A stretch of 59,737 nt of DNA from Gammaproteobacteria bacterium (GTDB lineage: Bacteria > Pseudomonadota > Gammaproteobacteria > Enterobacterales > GCA-2746155), in contig JAUUZN010000003.1 of the NCBI GenBank assembly GCA_030589945.1, positions 1-59,737 of the forward strand, given 5' to 3'. Below are positions 27,905 through 37,849 of the stretch, in pieces. The notes beneath the pieces are model-generated. The model worked only from the letters and a program-made list of their open reading frames with translations. It did not search any database and was not told where the DNA came from. Each line of letters starts with the position of its first letter. The stretch's first letter is position 1. Made by a program: the position numbers and the translations under genes.

Positions 27905-28759
27905 ATGACCGACAAAATACACCGTTTTATATTTGATACCTTTGGCATACGAGGCGAGATGGTCCATCTCGCAGCATCAAGTCAACGTATGATCGAAGCA
28001 CATAACTACCCCAGCCTAATTGCTGATTTATTACAGCAGGCAGCGGCGGTTAATGTTTTACTCGCCACGACACTAAAGTTTGAAGGTCGCATCTCGATTC
28101 AACTACAGGGCTCAGGAGCACTGAAAATGCTCGTGGTTCAAACAACTCATGAACTTGGATATAGAGGTGTAGCTCATTTTGATGAGCAGCAAGATTATTC
28201 CAAATTAGGCTTTACTGATTTAATCAAAGATGGTCAGATGTGTATCACCATTGAGCCCGTAAAAGGCCGGCGGTATCAAGGTGTGGTTCCATTAGAGGGT
28301 AATAACTTAGCTGAGTGTGTGGAAACCTATTTTAAGCAGTCCGAGCAACTCAACACTAGAATTTGGCTATACAACGATAGCTCTCAAGTCTTTGGTTTAT
28401 TGATCCAAGCTTTACCCGACATGTTAAGTGAAGAATCATTTCAGCATCTTGAAACTTTAGCTTCTACACTAACCGCTGACGAATGTTTGACGGTTGAAAA
28501 TGATGTTTTATTGCATCGACTATTTCATGATGAGTCTGTGATAAATTTAACTGAAGAAACTGTCAAATTTTCCTGTGAATGCAGTCCTGAGAAAATGCTC
28601 AACGCATTAATTTTATTGAGTGATGATGAAATAGAAGAAATACTTCAAGAAAGTGGTGAAGTGGCCATGACTTGTGAGTTCTGTCTAAATCATTATGCTT
28701 TTAACGAAGTAGATATTAAACAACATAAAAGCATGGATGGTAACAGTACTCAACATTAG
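27905..28759 (+). CDS. hslO: Hsp33 redox-regulated chaperone
   Basis: 284 residues. Cytoplasmic holdase switched on by oxidative unfolding. The C-terminal zinc switch is intact: C224-x-C226 in FSCEC and C257-x2-C260 in MTCEFC. The N-terminus (MTDKIHRFIFDTFGIRGEMV) and EPVKGRRYQGVVPL are family-typical. It begins five bases after the SYLF gene with no visible ribosome site, which suggests translation by re-initiation from that gene. Confidence 0.96.
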   Translation: MTDKIHRFIFDTFGIRGEMVHLAASSQRMIEAHNYPSLIADLLQQAAAVNVLLATTLKFEGRISIQLQGSGALKMLVVQTTHELGYRGVAHFDEQQDYSKLGFTDLIKDGQMCITIEPVKGRRYQGVVPLEGNNLAECVETYFKQSEQLNTRIWLYNDSSQVFGLLIQALPDMLSEESFQHLETLASTLTADECLTVENDVLLHRLFHDESVINLTEETVKFSCECSPEKMLNALILLSDDEIEEILQESGEVAMTCEFCLNHYAFNEVDIKQHKSMDGNSTQH

Positions 28760-28778
28760 TTAGAAGCCTCTGGTAAAG

Positions 28779-30101
28779 TTAACCATCCATCCCCAAGTTG
28801 ATCTTTCGGCTCCAAATGACTGATTTCATGGCTATATCCAATATAGGGCGTGGTGGTAGCCATTGAGGTTTTGGATATTGGATAATATCATTGATGAGGT
28901 CGCTGTCGCCGTCACAGGCATATTCGGCCAGAGCATGACCAAAAGCAGTCCCTCTAGAAATGCCCGCCGCATTATAACAACCAGCAGTATATATTCGTTC
29001 TGACAGCTTACTAAATACGCTCGTAGAATTTCGAGAAACACTTAAAACTCCTTGCCATGTATTATCAAAACCAACATCCTTCAAAGAAGGAAAGCGTTGT
29101 CTTAAGCATTCTAAATGCTTTGATTTTGCAAGTTTCATTTGTTGATTATTTAAGAAATATCTAGAATTATAGTCAGCGGTATTTCTTATTAAAATTCTGT
29201 GGTCCGGAGTATAACGTATTGTGGCGCCCATGCCATGTAGTGATAATATTCCCCAATCATCAGGGTTGCCTATAGAAGCTTGTTCAGCTTTTGTTAAGGG
29301 GCGTGTCAGGCTTGCTGACAACGTCAGTGGCACGGTATGTTTTGAGTTTGCACTCATCGCATGTAAGTAGCTGTTTGTAGCAAGCATTAATTGATTGGTA
29401 ATAATGCTCCCTTCAGAACATTCTAAATATAGTTTGCCATTCTGTTCTGATATTTTAGTAATTGGAGAGTTATCAAAAAGTTCAACATTCTCTGGTAAAG
29501 TGTTACTAAGCCCTCGAACTAGGGCGGCTGGTTGCAGTAATACATCACCTTTGGTCCAGATGCCGTGTGTATAATAGGATGTTCCTAGACGCTTCGATAA
29601 TTCAACGCTTGATAAATTTTCATATTCTGTATTGGACGCCTCGAGCCAGTCAATTAAATGACCGGCGGCATTTCCTGTGGCATCTTCGGCTCCGCAGTTT
29701 AGTTTCCCAACATCACGCCACTGGCACTCAATATTATTTCTTTCGACAATCTCGCGCAGTATCTTTATTCCTGCATGATTAATCCTATTTATACGGTTAT
29801 ATTCCCTAAGTTTAGTTGGATCAAATGCTTCACCTGAACTTGAGTTTGCCATCGCAAATCCTGAATTTCTTGCAGAGCCACCTTCGCCAATTGCACAGGC
29901 ATCAATGACAATTATTCTAGCGTCTGGTTTTAAAGATGCTAATCTTCTTGCAAAGGCTAAGCCCGTGTAACCTCCGCCAATAACAACCCATTGGGCGAGT
30001 TGTCGTCCTACAAGTTTAGGAAAAGGAATGCGCTTCTCTAAACAATTTATCCAACCGCAAGCCTGATCGTTTTGTGGTAAATGTTTGATCACTTTTTCCA
30101 T
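28779..30101 (-). CDS. FAD-dependent amine/amino-acid oxidoreductase (DAO family)
   Basis: 440 residues. The dinucleotide fold is WVVIGGGYTGLAFARRLASL at about residues 33-52, then IIVIDACAIGEGGSARNSGF, the ribose-binding Asp and flavin loop common to the PuuB/DadA-like group. The C-terminus has YTAGCYNAAGISRGTAFGHA for the second FAD contact. It probably oxidises a secondary or primary amine, such as a polyamine conjugate or amino acid; no pathway genes are adjacent. It converges on hslO. Confidence 0.88.
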   Translation of the reverse strand: MEKVIKHLPQNDQACGWINCLEKRIPFPKLVGRQLAQWVVIGGGYTGLAFARRLASLKPDARIIVIDACAIGEGGSARNSGFAMANSSSGEAFDPTKLREYNRINRINHAGIKILREIVERNNIECQWRDVGKLNCGAEDATGNAAGHLIDWLEASNTEYENLSSVELSKRLGTSYYTHGIWTKGDVLLQPAALVRGLSNTLPENVELFDNSPITKISEQNGKLYLECSEGSIITNQLMLATNSYLHAMSANSKHTVPLTLSASLTRPLTKAEQASIGNPDDWGILSLHGMGATIRYTPDHRILIRNTADYNSRYFLNNQQMKLAKSKHLECLRQRFPSLKDVGFDNTWQGVLSVSRNSTSVFSKLSERIYTAGCYNAAGISRGTAFGHALAEYACDGDSDLINDIIQYPKPQWLPPRPILDIAMKSVIWSRKINLGMDG

Positions 30102-30229
30102 AACAATTTGCTCATTTCGATATTTGTATCATCAAGAACAGCATGATAATCAAAAACCCTATTCAATAACCACATTTAGATTCATTTTTTATGATATCAA
30201 CTATGTTCTCAACGAGAAACCTGAAGATT

Positions 30230-31432
30230 TCAGGCGATTAATTTAGAGGTAAATTCCTTAACCTTAGCCTCAGGTAAGTGTAGATTGTTGTGGGTTATCT
30301 TGACTACATTGATGCTAGTTCCATTATTAAAAGATAAAAATTTGTCGAGAGATTTTTTCAAATCAATAATAAATTCGTCGGGCTTTTCTGTTTCTAGATG
30401 AAGGTGAAGAACATTTAAAATCCCTAACTTTCTATCTATCTTTGCATCCATTCTACCAGCAAACTTTCTACCCCATAATAGTGGCAGACTAAAGTAGCCA
30501 ATTTTCCTTTTAATTGCAGGAACATAACACTCAATTTGATAATCATAGTTGAAAAGTGTTTTGGTTCTTTTACGTTGTATCAATAGATTGTCAAAAGGTG
30601 AAAGGATTTTTACTTTTGTTCGGCTCAACTTTTTCTTTAATAAATTATTAACCGTAGGTAAGGCAAAATAAGACTGGTTATCGACAGTCACAGTTATTAA
30701 CAGACCATCTTCACACATTTGTAAACAGTGCTTTTGTACTGAAGTTCTTAGACCCTTTAGTAGGTAAGTTATTTGTTCAGGTGTTCCTATTGCGTTTGCG
30801 TTCAAATAGTTAATAATTAAATGTTGAAAATACTCTTCTTCGCTAGGAGTACTAATATCGATATCGGATGGAAGTACCCGTTCAGTCAGATCATAAACCT
30901 TTTGGAAGCCTTGTCTTTTAACGACCATAAGATCACCTTCCATAAATAATTGTTCGAGGGCTTTTTTTGCAGGTTTCCAGTCCCACCAACCAGTCTTTGT
31001 TTTTCGAGTATCTTTGAAATCTCTTGCTTGTAACGGGCCATCAATCTTTATCCGGTCTAAAACCAGTGACATGCTTTTTTTATCTTTTTTGAACCAATGT
31101 ATGTCTCCTCGTGCAATCGAGTTTTTTCTTGGCAGGCTATAGCGGTAATCTATCATCGGTAAATATGATGCAGCATGTGACCAGTATTCGAAAATTCGCT
31201 TATCTTCTATGAGTTGGTCTAAATGAGCTGGGGTGTAATTTTCGGCACGATTCCATATGCTGTGGTGATGCGCTCGTTCTACTACAGAGATAGAATCAAT
31301 TTGAATATAATTGATGGCTTCTATGGCTTTATAGGTAATTTCTTTAGCGGTTCCTATTTTACTTTCTTTATAGATGCCTTGGCTTAATAAGATTATTTTT
31401 TGAGCATCTTTTAAACTAAGCGTATTTTTCAT
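30230..31432 (-). CDS. winged-helix DNA-binding protein, YcaQ-like (HTH_42)
   Basis: 400 residues. The N-terminus has IQIDSISVVERAHHHSIWNR, followed by FEYWSHAASYLPM, characteristic of the HTH_42/YcaQ family. E. coli YcaQ unhooks DNA interstrand crosslinks as a glycosylase; family members such as AlkX and AZL-type enzymes carry Gln/Glu-x-Gln-like catalytic motifs near the start, and QIDS here corresponds to that region. It stands alone, upstream of tRNA-Phe. The family call is good, the activity inferred. Confidence 0.8.
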   Translation of the reverse strand: MKNTLSLKDAQKIILLSQGIYKESKIGTAKEITYKAIEAINYIQIDSISVVERAHHHSIWNRAENYTPAHLDQLIEDKRIFEYWSHAASYLPMIDYRYSLPRKNSIARGDIHWFKKDKKSMSLVLDRIKIDGPLQARDFKDTRKTKTGWWDWKPAKKALEQLFMEGDLMVVKRQGFQKVYDLTERVLPSDIDISTPSEEEYFQHLIINYLNANAIGTPEQITYLLKGLRTSVQKHCLQMCEDGLLITVTVDNQSYFALPTVNNLLKKKLSRTKVKILSPFDNLLIQRKRTKTLFNYDYQIECYVPAIKRKIGYFSLPLLWGRKFAGRMDAKIDRKLGILNVLHLHLETEKPDEFIIDLKKSLDKFLSFNNGTSINVVKITHNNLHLPEAKVKEFTSKLIA

Positions 31433-31536
31433 GTAATAACGAGACTCAATAAATATTTAGTTATTGATTCTAACATCAAAGTTATTCGATCTTGGGAGTA
31501 AAAACTATAGCGAGTCAGAAATAGTGGGCCAGATAC

Positions 31537-31565
31537 AAAAAACCCAGCAATTAAGCTGGGTTTTT
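31537..31565. terminator. bidirectional intrinsic terminator beside tRNA-Phe
   Basis: AAAAAACCCAGC (31537-31548) and GCTGGGTTTTT (31555-31565) form an 11-pair stem around AATTAA, with T-runs on both strands. On the minus strand it ends the tRNA-Phe transcript 22 bases after CCA. No gene on the plus strand clearly uses it. Confidence 0.9.
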
Positions 31566-31587
31566 ATTTTTAAATCTTTACAAAGAA

Positions 31588-31663
31588 TGGTGGCCGGACC
31601 TGGAATCGAACCAGGGACACGAGGATTTTCAATCCTCTGCTCTACCGACTGAGCTATCCGGCC
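31588..31663 (-). tRNA. tRNA-Phe (GAA)
   Basis: 76 bases with an encoded CCA end. Acceptor stem GGCCGGA pairs with TCCGGCC; D-arm AGCTCAGTCGGTAGAGC; anticodon arm GAGGATTGAAAATCCTC with anticodon GAA; T-arm CCTGG-TTCGATT-CCAGG. All four arms fold without mismatch. A terminator follows immediately. Confidence 0.98.
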
Positions 31664-31744
31664 ATTTATAGGGTCTTCTTTGAGCGCGCTATTAAACTAG
31701 GATCAGGTTTTAAAGTCAAGCAAGATCGAAGTTTATTGCTCAGA

Positions 31745-33187
31745 TTATTTTAGCTGAAACTCTATATGGAATGTCGTGCCCACACCAAGGTCCGATGTAA
31801 CAGCCATCTGACCATAGTGATGTTCGGTAATGACAAAGTATGAAAATGATAATCGTTTGTCAGCATCGTCCTGTTTATCGAGGGGCTGATTAGTGAAAAA
31901 AGGTTCAAAAATTGATTGTTGCTCTTCACTTGTTAAGCCAATACCGTTATGGGATATTTTTAACCATAATGCATCGTATGATTCTAATAATCGTACTGAA
32001 ATTCTGGGTTCAAGATTTTCTTCACCGGCCTTCCTAAGAGCGTGGTAACAATGTCTTAATAGGCTTAGCAGCACCTGTTGGATTTCTGAGACGTGGCAGT
32101 TTATCGTTGGTAAACTACTGTCGTAATCTCTTTCAATGGCAATATCAGAAAATTTCAATTCTCCGTTGACTGATAGTACATTCTTGGCTAATTCAATAGA
32201 GTGATCAACAAGCTCCGAGATATTTGCATTTTGTTTTACATTATTTGCTGAACTTGCAAAGTTGAGCAAATTGGCAACTATTGCACTGGCTTGCTGTCCC
32301 TGACAGATGGCATGGGCTAATAGACTGGAGACTTTTTCATCTTTTTGGGAATTTAACTGGGATTCAATTTTACCAATGTCTTCTATCATGCCTCGCAAAG
32401 GAGCACTCATGTCATGGGCCATTGATGATGCGAGTTCACCCATGGATGACATCATATCTCTCTGGATTAGTTTGTTCTCTGATTTAACCTGTTGGGAAAC
32501 ATCATTTATGAGTAACACTACTCCAGATTCATCCGAGCGCTGAAGTGGATAAATGGTGATATCAAAGTGAAATAAACCTCGTTGATTCTGTCTAATCGTT
32601 GTAGGAGCTTCCTTCGATTGAGCTTCATTAACTTGCTCACGACTAATGGTAATGATTGGATAAGCATCCCAAAGATCTTTGCCGAGAGCATCAGCAGCAG
32701 AAACGCCGGTGTATTTAACGGCAGTTTCATTCCATTGAGTGATAATCCCATCATCATCAAGTCCTACAAGCATCGTCGGCATGGACGTCAGGATGCTATT
32801 GATATAGTGTTCAGATGCTTTCAGTCGTTCAGAGGTTTTCAGGTGCTTTTCAATCTCTTCTTTCAAAAGTTTATTTGATCGATCAAGCGTAGCAGTTCGC
32901 TCTTTAACTCGGTCTTCCAAATCTTCCTTTATGGCTTCCAGTTCACTATTTGCTTTTTCTTTCTCAGCACGGCTAAAGAAAAGGGTGATGGCAGTAATGG
33001 ACAAAATGATGATTAACACACCGCTTGAAAAATTAGCGATATGTTGCCAATTGGTAACGCCTTCGTCACTTTTAAATAATTGTATAAAAGTCTCTAATAA
33101 ACCACTGAAGTAAATAATGGCGACTGCGACTGCTGTGAAGATGAGGTATTTTTTCATATCAATGATTATTTTTTTAGTATGGTTCAT
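31745..33187 (-). CDS. membrane PAS histidine-kinase-like protein with degenerate ATP site
   Basis: 480 residues. Two membrane helices at about 13-30 and 50-68 enclose a short periplasmic loop; a coiled coil (residues about 75-125), a PAS domain (about 125-240) and a dimerisation domain with H258 in SSMAHDMSAPL follow. The ATPase domain has the right length but lost key residues: the N-box reads LLRHCYHAL rather than an Asn-centred motif, the Asp of the G1 box is His (ISHNGIGL), and the Gly-rich G2 loop is replaced by KRLSFSYFVI. Autophosphorylation is therefore doubtful. No response regulator is adjacent. Confidence 0.85.
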   Translation of the reverse strand: MNHTKKIIIDMKKYLIFTAVAVAIIYFSGLLETFIQLFKSDEGVTNWQHIANFSSGVLIIILSITAITLFFSRAEKEKANSELEAIKEDLEDRVKERTATLDRSNKLLKEEIEKHLKTSERLKASEHYINSILTSMPTMLVGLDDDGIITQWNETAVKYTGVSAADALGKDLWDAYPIITISREQVNEAQSKEAPTTIRQNQRGLFHFDITIYPLQRSDESGVVLLINDVSQQVKSENKLIQRDMMSSMGELASSMAHDMSAPLRGMIEDIGKIESQLNSQKDEKVSSLLAHAICQGQQASAIVANLLNFASSANNVKQNANISELVDHSIELAKNVLSVNGELKFSDIAIERDYDSSLPTINCHVSEIQQVLLSLLRHCYHALRKAGEENLEPRISVRLLESYDALWLKISHNGIGLTSEEQQSIFEPFFTNQPLDKQDDADKRLSFSYFVITEHHYGQMAVTSDLGVGTTFHIEFQLK

Positions 33188-33248
33188 TCTTTAAGGCTAT
33201 TTTTTTATGGTTAAGTATTAATGGTTAATTTCAGTGGTTAACATTGTA

Positions 33249-33515
33249 CTATTCGGGAACATAGCCTTCAATCTGATCATAATCATCAGAAAATAAAAAC
33301 TTTTCCATTTCTGCTGCCAAATATGATCTTGCTTCTGGATCAATCATTGATAGCTGCTTCTCATTAATGAGCATGGTTTGATGGTTCATCCAAAGTTGCC
33401 AAGCTTCTTTACTGATATTGTCAAAAACCCGCTGTCCGAGATCACCAGGGTAGGGTGCGAAATCTAAGCCTTCACTTTCTTTACCCAATTTTGCGCAATT
33501 AACCGTACGACTCAT
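33249..33515 (-). CDS. yggX: iron-trafficking protein YggX
   Basis: 88 residues with the family start MSRTVNCAKLGKESEGLDF including conserved Cys7, and GQRVFDNISKEAWQLWM. It protects iron-sulfur clusters under oxidative stress. It is directly downstream of mutY, as in E. coli, with a 57-base gap, which fits a supporting role for that Fe-S enzyme. Confidence 0.96.
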   Translation of the reverse strand: MSRTVNCAKLGKESEGLDFAPYPGDLGQRVFDNISKEAWQLWMNHQTMLINEKQLSMIDPEARSYLAAEMEKFLFSDDYDQIEGYVPE

Positions 33516-33572
33516 ATTCTTTATCCAATATATAATTTACCGTTATTCTACGGCAATCTTTATTGAGGGTCA

Positions 33573-34652
33573 TTAGTCTTTTTCAAGATTAGCAGATAGA
33601 TCTTCAATCATTACTCTCACAGCTGCAGGAATGCCTTCTTTGAGCCAATTATCTAGACTATTCCAGCGTAGATTATCTTCAGCGATTGAGAGCATCTTTG
33701 TAACATCGGCCTTTACAGGAACTAGCTGCAAATGAAAATGGCTGAAAGTATGTCGAAATTCCTCAAGTCGCTGCTGATTTGAAGCTTCAATGGAATAGGT
33801 GTTTTCTAGGTACTCGCCCAAATTGAATTCTAAATCACAACTAATTGGAGTCCATAATCCGCCCCAAATTCCACTTGGAGGTCTCTTCTCCATGAGTAAC
33901 TCACCATTTTTAGACATGAGCAAACAGAAGTATTGAGATCTGACGGGAATCTTCTTCTTAGGTTTTTTACCCGGATAAAGAACCTGATTATCCTGCTTTA
34001 GAGCAATGCAGATGTTACTTAATGGACAATCTTCGCAAGTCATATTCCGTGGAGTACAGATGGTTGCACCAATATCCATTAATGCTTGGGTGTAGGCTTT
34101 GACATCATTTTCTGGCGTTAGCGATTCTGTTACTTGCCATAATTTCTTAGCAACATCAGCTTTTCCTGGCCATCCTGATATTGCGAAGCATCGTGCTAAG
34201 ACACGTTTTACATTACCATCGAGGATTGATGCTTTTTTATTCATTGCTAGAGCTAAAATTGCTCCGGCGGTTGAACGTCCAATTCCAGCTAACGATTGCA
34301 ACTCTTCAATGGTGTCGGGAAATTCACTCTGACCCCTATTTTTACAGAGTTCAATTGCTGTTTTATGCAGGTTTCTTGCTCTGCTGTAATAACCAAGACC
34401 GCTCCACTGGGCCATGACCTGATCATTACTTGCTTTTGCTAGGTCTTCTATATTTGGAAAGCATTTCATAAACTTTTCATAGTAGGGAATAACGGTTTTC
34501 ACCTGAGTTTGTTGCAGCATAATTTCTGAGATCCATACTCGATAAGCAGTCGGATCCTTCTGCCAAGGTAAATTCTTGCGACCATATTCTTTAAACCATA
34601 GTAAAACTGAACTGATAAATTCAGCACGTATAACTTCATTAACTACTTTCAT
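33573..34652 (-). CDS. mutY: A/G-specific adenine DNA glycosylase
   Basis: Removes adenine mispaired with 8-oxoguanine. 359 residues. The helix-hairpin-helix segment ELQSLAGIGRSTAGAI is followed by the catalytic Asp in LDGNVKRVLAR; the N-terminus carries the catalytic Glu in SEIMLQQTQVKTV. The 4Fe-4S cluster is formed by CTPRNMTCEDCPLSNIC (C-x6-C-x2-C-x5-C). The C-terminal NUDIX-like domain recognises 8-oxoguanine. First of a two-gene operon with yggX. Confidence 0.97.
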   Translation of the reverse strand: MKVVNEVIRAEFISSVLLWFKEYGRKNLPWQKDPTAYRVWISEIMLQQTQVKTVIPYYEKFMKCFPNIEDLAKASNDQVMAQWSGLGYYSRARNLHKTAIELCKNRGQSEFPDTIEELQSLAGIGRSTAGAILALAMNKKASILDGNVKRVLARCFAISGWPGKADVAKKLWQVTESLTPENDVKAYTQALMDIGATICTPRNMTCEDCPLSNICIALKQDNQVLYPGKKPKKKIPVRSQYFCLLMSKNGELLMEKRPPSGIWGGLWTPISCDLEFNLGEYLENTYSIEASNQQRLEEFRHTFSHFHLQLVPVKADVTKMLSIAEDNLRWNSLDNWLKEGIPAAVRVMIEDLSANLEKD

Positions 34653-34704
34653 TAGTGACTTTCATTAATTGCTAAACTCACATTCTTGCGTCTTGTGTAG
34701 AGGA

Positions 34705-36549
34705 CTATTGAGACGGGGTAAGATCATAAATTGAGGCTAATATTATCGTAAAGCTAACCCACATGATGAGGATTAACGGGATGCCAATTCTCATAAAATC
34801 AGAGAATTTGTAACCACCGGCATTCATTACTAAAAGATTTGTCTTATAGGCCATGGGCGTTGCGTAGCTCATATTGGCACCAAAAAGAACTGCGAGAATA
34901 AAGGGTTCAACGTCAACGTGAAGTGAATTAGCAACTGCGATAGCAATGGGAGTGCCAATGACGGCTGCAGCATTATTTGAGATAACATTAGTCATTATGG
35001 CTAACAACAACATCAATCCACTAAGAATGAAGATCGGTTTCATACCCGCGGTTGCATAGACATACATTTCACCTAAATACATGGCTCCACCGGTTCGCTC
35101 AAGTGCGAGGCCAAGGGCGAGTGAAACAGCAATAATCATTACCACTGGAATACTGAGTCCAAGGGCTGCGTCTTTCCATTTCATACATCCTGTCAGCAGC
35201 ATCACCACCACGCCAGATAATGCACTAATGCCAATGGGCATAATCCCTAAGGCTGCTATGGTGACAATCCCTGCCATAATGATCAGTGCCAGTGGCGCTT
35301 TCTTGGTATGGGGTAAATCGGTTGTTGCGTCTAGGACTAATACTTCGCCACCCTGTTTTAAATTGGTGATTTGCTCGTTGGTCCCCTGTACCAACAATAC
35401 ATCACCAACCTGCAATACAACGCCACCAAGTCCTTTACGCTTGGTATCCATCGCTGAGCCCGCCCGATGTAACGCGACAGTCATCACCTCATAACGTTTA
35501 GCAAAGTTGATCTGTCCCAGTGTAGTATTCACCAAGGGTGAGCCGCGAATGATGACAATTTCCGCGAGTTGTTGTTCCTTTTCCTGTAGAGGATTGTCTT
35601 CATCAACCGGTGCGCCTTTGGAGAATAGAGTGCTTTCTAATACCTTTTCAAATTCTTTAAGATTTTCTGGTGTGTCACGCACTCTTAACCGATCGCCTGC
35701 TTTAATGATGATGTCTGGCATGGTCATTAAATTGCGATCAGGACCTCTTTTGATACCGTGAACTTTCATGGCACCATCGGTGAGTTCTATTAAATCGTGT
35801 AAACTTTTTCCTTCGGCGATAGAGCCTTCTAAAATATCAATCTGGGCTGCAAATAACCGAGGCTTGATGTCGCTTAATCCGGCGTCGCGTTTAGGTAGTA
35901 ATTTAGGGGCAATGAGCCAGAGATAAAGAATACCGATACCAGCCGCAATTGATGCTGGGTACATAAAATCAAACATGCCCATTCGATTACCGGTTATATC
36001 AGCCGCGACTGCAATGACCAGAAGATTTGTTGATGTGCCAATACTAGTACTCATGCCGCCAACAAGCGTTGCCATACCCATAGGCATTAAGAGGCCTGAT
36101 GAGTTGGTTTTTGTACGAATGGAGACGGAGATTAAAATAGGTAACAATAGAACGACAATGGGGGTGTTATTGACAAAGGCACTTAAAATAGCAGCAATAA
36201 TTAGGGTTATCAGTAGCGAGAGTAAGGGCGATATTCTCCAAAGCTTCGCAAGTTGTCGGCCAATGGGTTCAAGTGCCCCTGTTCTAATTAATCCCTGACC
36301 GGCAATCATTAGACCGCAAACAGCGATCATTGCTTCGTGACCAAAACCAGAGAAAAGTTCACCCGCTTCAAGGTGTATACCGTTTTGCTCAAATGGGAAT
36401 AGTGCAAACCCCATGGCAAGTATCACCAGCACAACCAAACTAGAGGTTTCTAGTGGTATATCATCCTTTCTAAATAACCAAAGGGCGAATACCGTTAGTA
36501 GCATAACGGCAATTGCATGTGTGTTTGGTGAGGCAGGCATTAATAGCAT
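34705..36549 (-). CDS. SLC13-type anion transporter with two TrkA-C domains
   Basis: 614 residues, about eleven membrane helices. The two halves of the permease (residues about 1-210 and 400-614) enclose two TrkA-C/RCK-C regulatory domains in the cytoplasm (residues about 220-390: RAGDRLRVRDTPENLKEF and VLQVGDVLLVQGTNEQ). SLC13-like motifs STSIGTSTNLLV and TNVISNNAAAVIG are present. Proteins of this layout carry sulfate or dicarboxylates, or tolerate oxyanions; the substrate cannot be chosen here. Stand-alone, divergent from trmB. Confidence 0.88.
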   Translation of the reverse strand: MLLMPASPNTHAIAVMLLTVFALWLFRKDDIPLETSSLVVLVILAMGFALFPFEQNGIHLEAGELFSGFGHEAMIAVCGLMIAGQGLIRTGALEPIGRQLAKLWRISPLLSLLITLIIAAILSAFVNNTPIVVLLLPILISVSIRTKTNSSGLLMPMGMATLVGGMSTSIGTSTNLLVIAVAADITGNRMGMFDFMYPASIAAGIGILYLWLIAPKLLPKRDAGLSDIKPRLFAAQIDILEGSIAEGKSLHDLIELTDGAMKVHGIKRGPDRNLMTMPDIIIKAGDRLRVRDTPENLKEFEKVLESTLFSKGAPVDEDNPLQEKEQQLAEIVIIRGSPLVNTTLGQINFAKRYEVMTVALHRAGSAMDTKRKGLGGVVLQVGDVLLVQGTNEQITNLKQGGEVLVLDATTDLPHTKKAPLALIIMAGIVTIAALGIMPIGISALSGVVVMLLTGCMKWKDAALGLSIPVVMIIAVSLALGLALERTGGAMYLGEMYVYATAGMKPIFILSGLMLLLAIMTNVISNNAAAVIGTPIAIAVANSLHVDVEPFILAVLFGANMSYATPMAYKTNLLVMNAGGYKFSDFMRIGIPLILIMWVSFTIILASIYDLTPSQ

Positions 36550-36702
36550 ATAAAAATCCGTCTTCTTATTTTAATAAGCTTATATTTAATAAGCAAAGTA
36601 TGAACCCGACGTTGTAAATTAACAAGCCACAAACTTGTCAAAATACTTGGCTTACAATTGTGTTAAGATTGCCGCGAAAAATGAGTGTAAATAACCAACA
36701 AG

Positions 36703-37410
36703 ATGGATGACATGGTCGAGCAAGATAACAATCGTTTCCAAAGAAAAATTCGTAGCTTCGTTAAGCGGGAAGGTCGGATAACTGCTGGTCAGTCCCGTGC
36801 CCTTGAAGAGCTTCTCCCAGAGTATGGAATAACGCTTGAAGCTGGAGAGATCAACTTTGAAAATTTATATTCTCGCCAAGCAGAAACAATTTTGGAAATT
36901 GGTTTCGGTATGGGGCAATCTTTAATATCACAAGCCCAAACTCATTCAGAGATTAATTATTTTGGCATTGAGGTGCATCGCCCGGGTGTAGGCTCATTAT
37001 TGAAAATAATGACTGAAGAAAATATTGAGAATATTCGTGTTAGTTTAGACGATGCTATTGATGTACTTGAACAACAAATCCCAGAGCAGTCACTCAATGG
37101 TGTGCAGTTATTTTTTCCTGATCCATGGCATAAGAAAAAACATCATAAGCGTCGCATTGTGAATGACCGTTTCGTTGCGCTCATTCTTAGTCGATTAAAA
37201 CCAGGTGGTTTTTTTCATCTGGCGACTGATTGGGAAAATTATGCCGAGCAGATGTTGGAAGTATTATCAGCCAATGATCAATTCAAAAATGATTCTGAAG
37301 ATGGAACTTTTATACCACGGCCAGATTTACGACCACTCACTAAATTTGAAAAGCGTGGTCACCGCCTTGGTCATGGCGTTTGGGATTTAATGTTCTTGCG
37401 TAAACCTTAA
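36703..37410 (+). CDS. trmB: tRNA (guanine-N7)-methyltransferase
   Basis: Forms m7G at position 46 of tRNA using S-adenosylmethionine. 235 residues. The SAM loop is ILEIGFGMGQSL and the active-site motif FPDPWHKKKHHKRR; the C-terminal TKFEKRGHRLGHGVWDL is family-typical. A second ATG at 36712 lies three codons in. It ends 20 bases before the convergent OsmC-like gene; no terminator is visible in that gap. Confidence 0.97.
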   Translation: MDDMVEQDNNRFQRKIRSFVKREGRITAGQSRALEELLPEYGITLEAGEINFENLYSRQAETILEIGFGMGQSLISQAQTHSEINYFGIEVHRPGVGSLLKIMTEENIENIRVSLDDAIDVLEQQIPEQSLNGVQLFFPDPWHKKKHHKRRIVNDRFVALILSRLKPGGFFHLATDWENYAEQMLEVLSANDQFKNDSEDGTFIPRPDLRPLTKFEKRGHRLGHGVWDLMFLRKP

Positions 37411-37430
37411 GTTCGTCGTTCCCCAATTGA

Positions 37431-37838
37431 TTATTGGCAGTTAATTGAAAGGTTCAATTTTAAGTCTGGATGAATACTTTGTGCCACCGGACAACCAAGC
37501 GCTGCTCTTTCTAACGATGCCATATGTTGTTCAGTGAGCTCGTGAGGGATCATTATCTCAATATCTATTTCAGAAACACGTCTTGGTAGTGAAGAACTCA
37601 TTTTTTTAATCAAAACTATCTTGGTATTATCCATCGTTATTCCTAAGCTATCAGCCTTTATGCCCATGATGGTGAGCATGCAGGAACCCAATGAGGCAGA
37701 CATTAGATCGGTTGGAGAAAAGGCTTCACCCTTGCCCTTGTTATCGATCGGTGCATCGGTTGTCACTTCATTACCCGACTGTAGATGGATAATCTGAGTG
37801 CGTAATTCTCCTTGGTACTCTATGTTCATGGTTACCAT
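37431..37838 (-). CDS. OsmC/Ohr-family thiol peroxidase
   Basis: 135 residues. The two redox Cys residues are in ASLGSCMLTIMG and ALGCPVAQSI, the positions used by OsmC and Ohr to reduce organic hydroperoxides. The length and the second motif fit the YhfA-like branch of the family better than classic Ohr. Last gene of a rdgB-hemW-osmC run, 11 bases after hemW. Confidence 0.92.
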   Translation of the reverse strand: MVTMNIEYQGELRTQIIHLQSGNEVTTDAPIDNKGKGEAFSPTDLMSASLGSCMLTIMGIKADSLGITMDNTKIVLIKKMSSSLPRRVSEIDIEIMIPHELTEQHMASLERAALGCPVAQSIHPDLKLNLSINCQ

Positions 37839-37849
37839 TTTAAGATCCT

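Noticed and set aside
31464-31652. 62-residue plus-strand ORF ending in GPGIEPGTRGFSILCSTD
   Set aside because: The end is the complement of tRNA-Phe read as protein, a well-known false gene.
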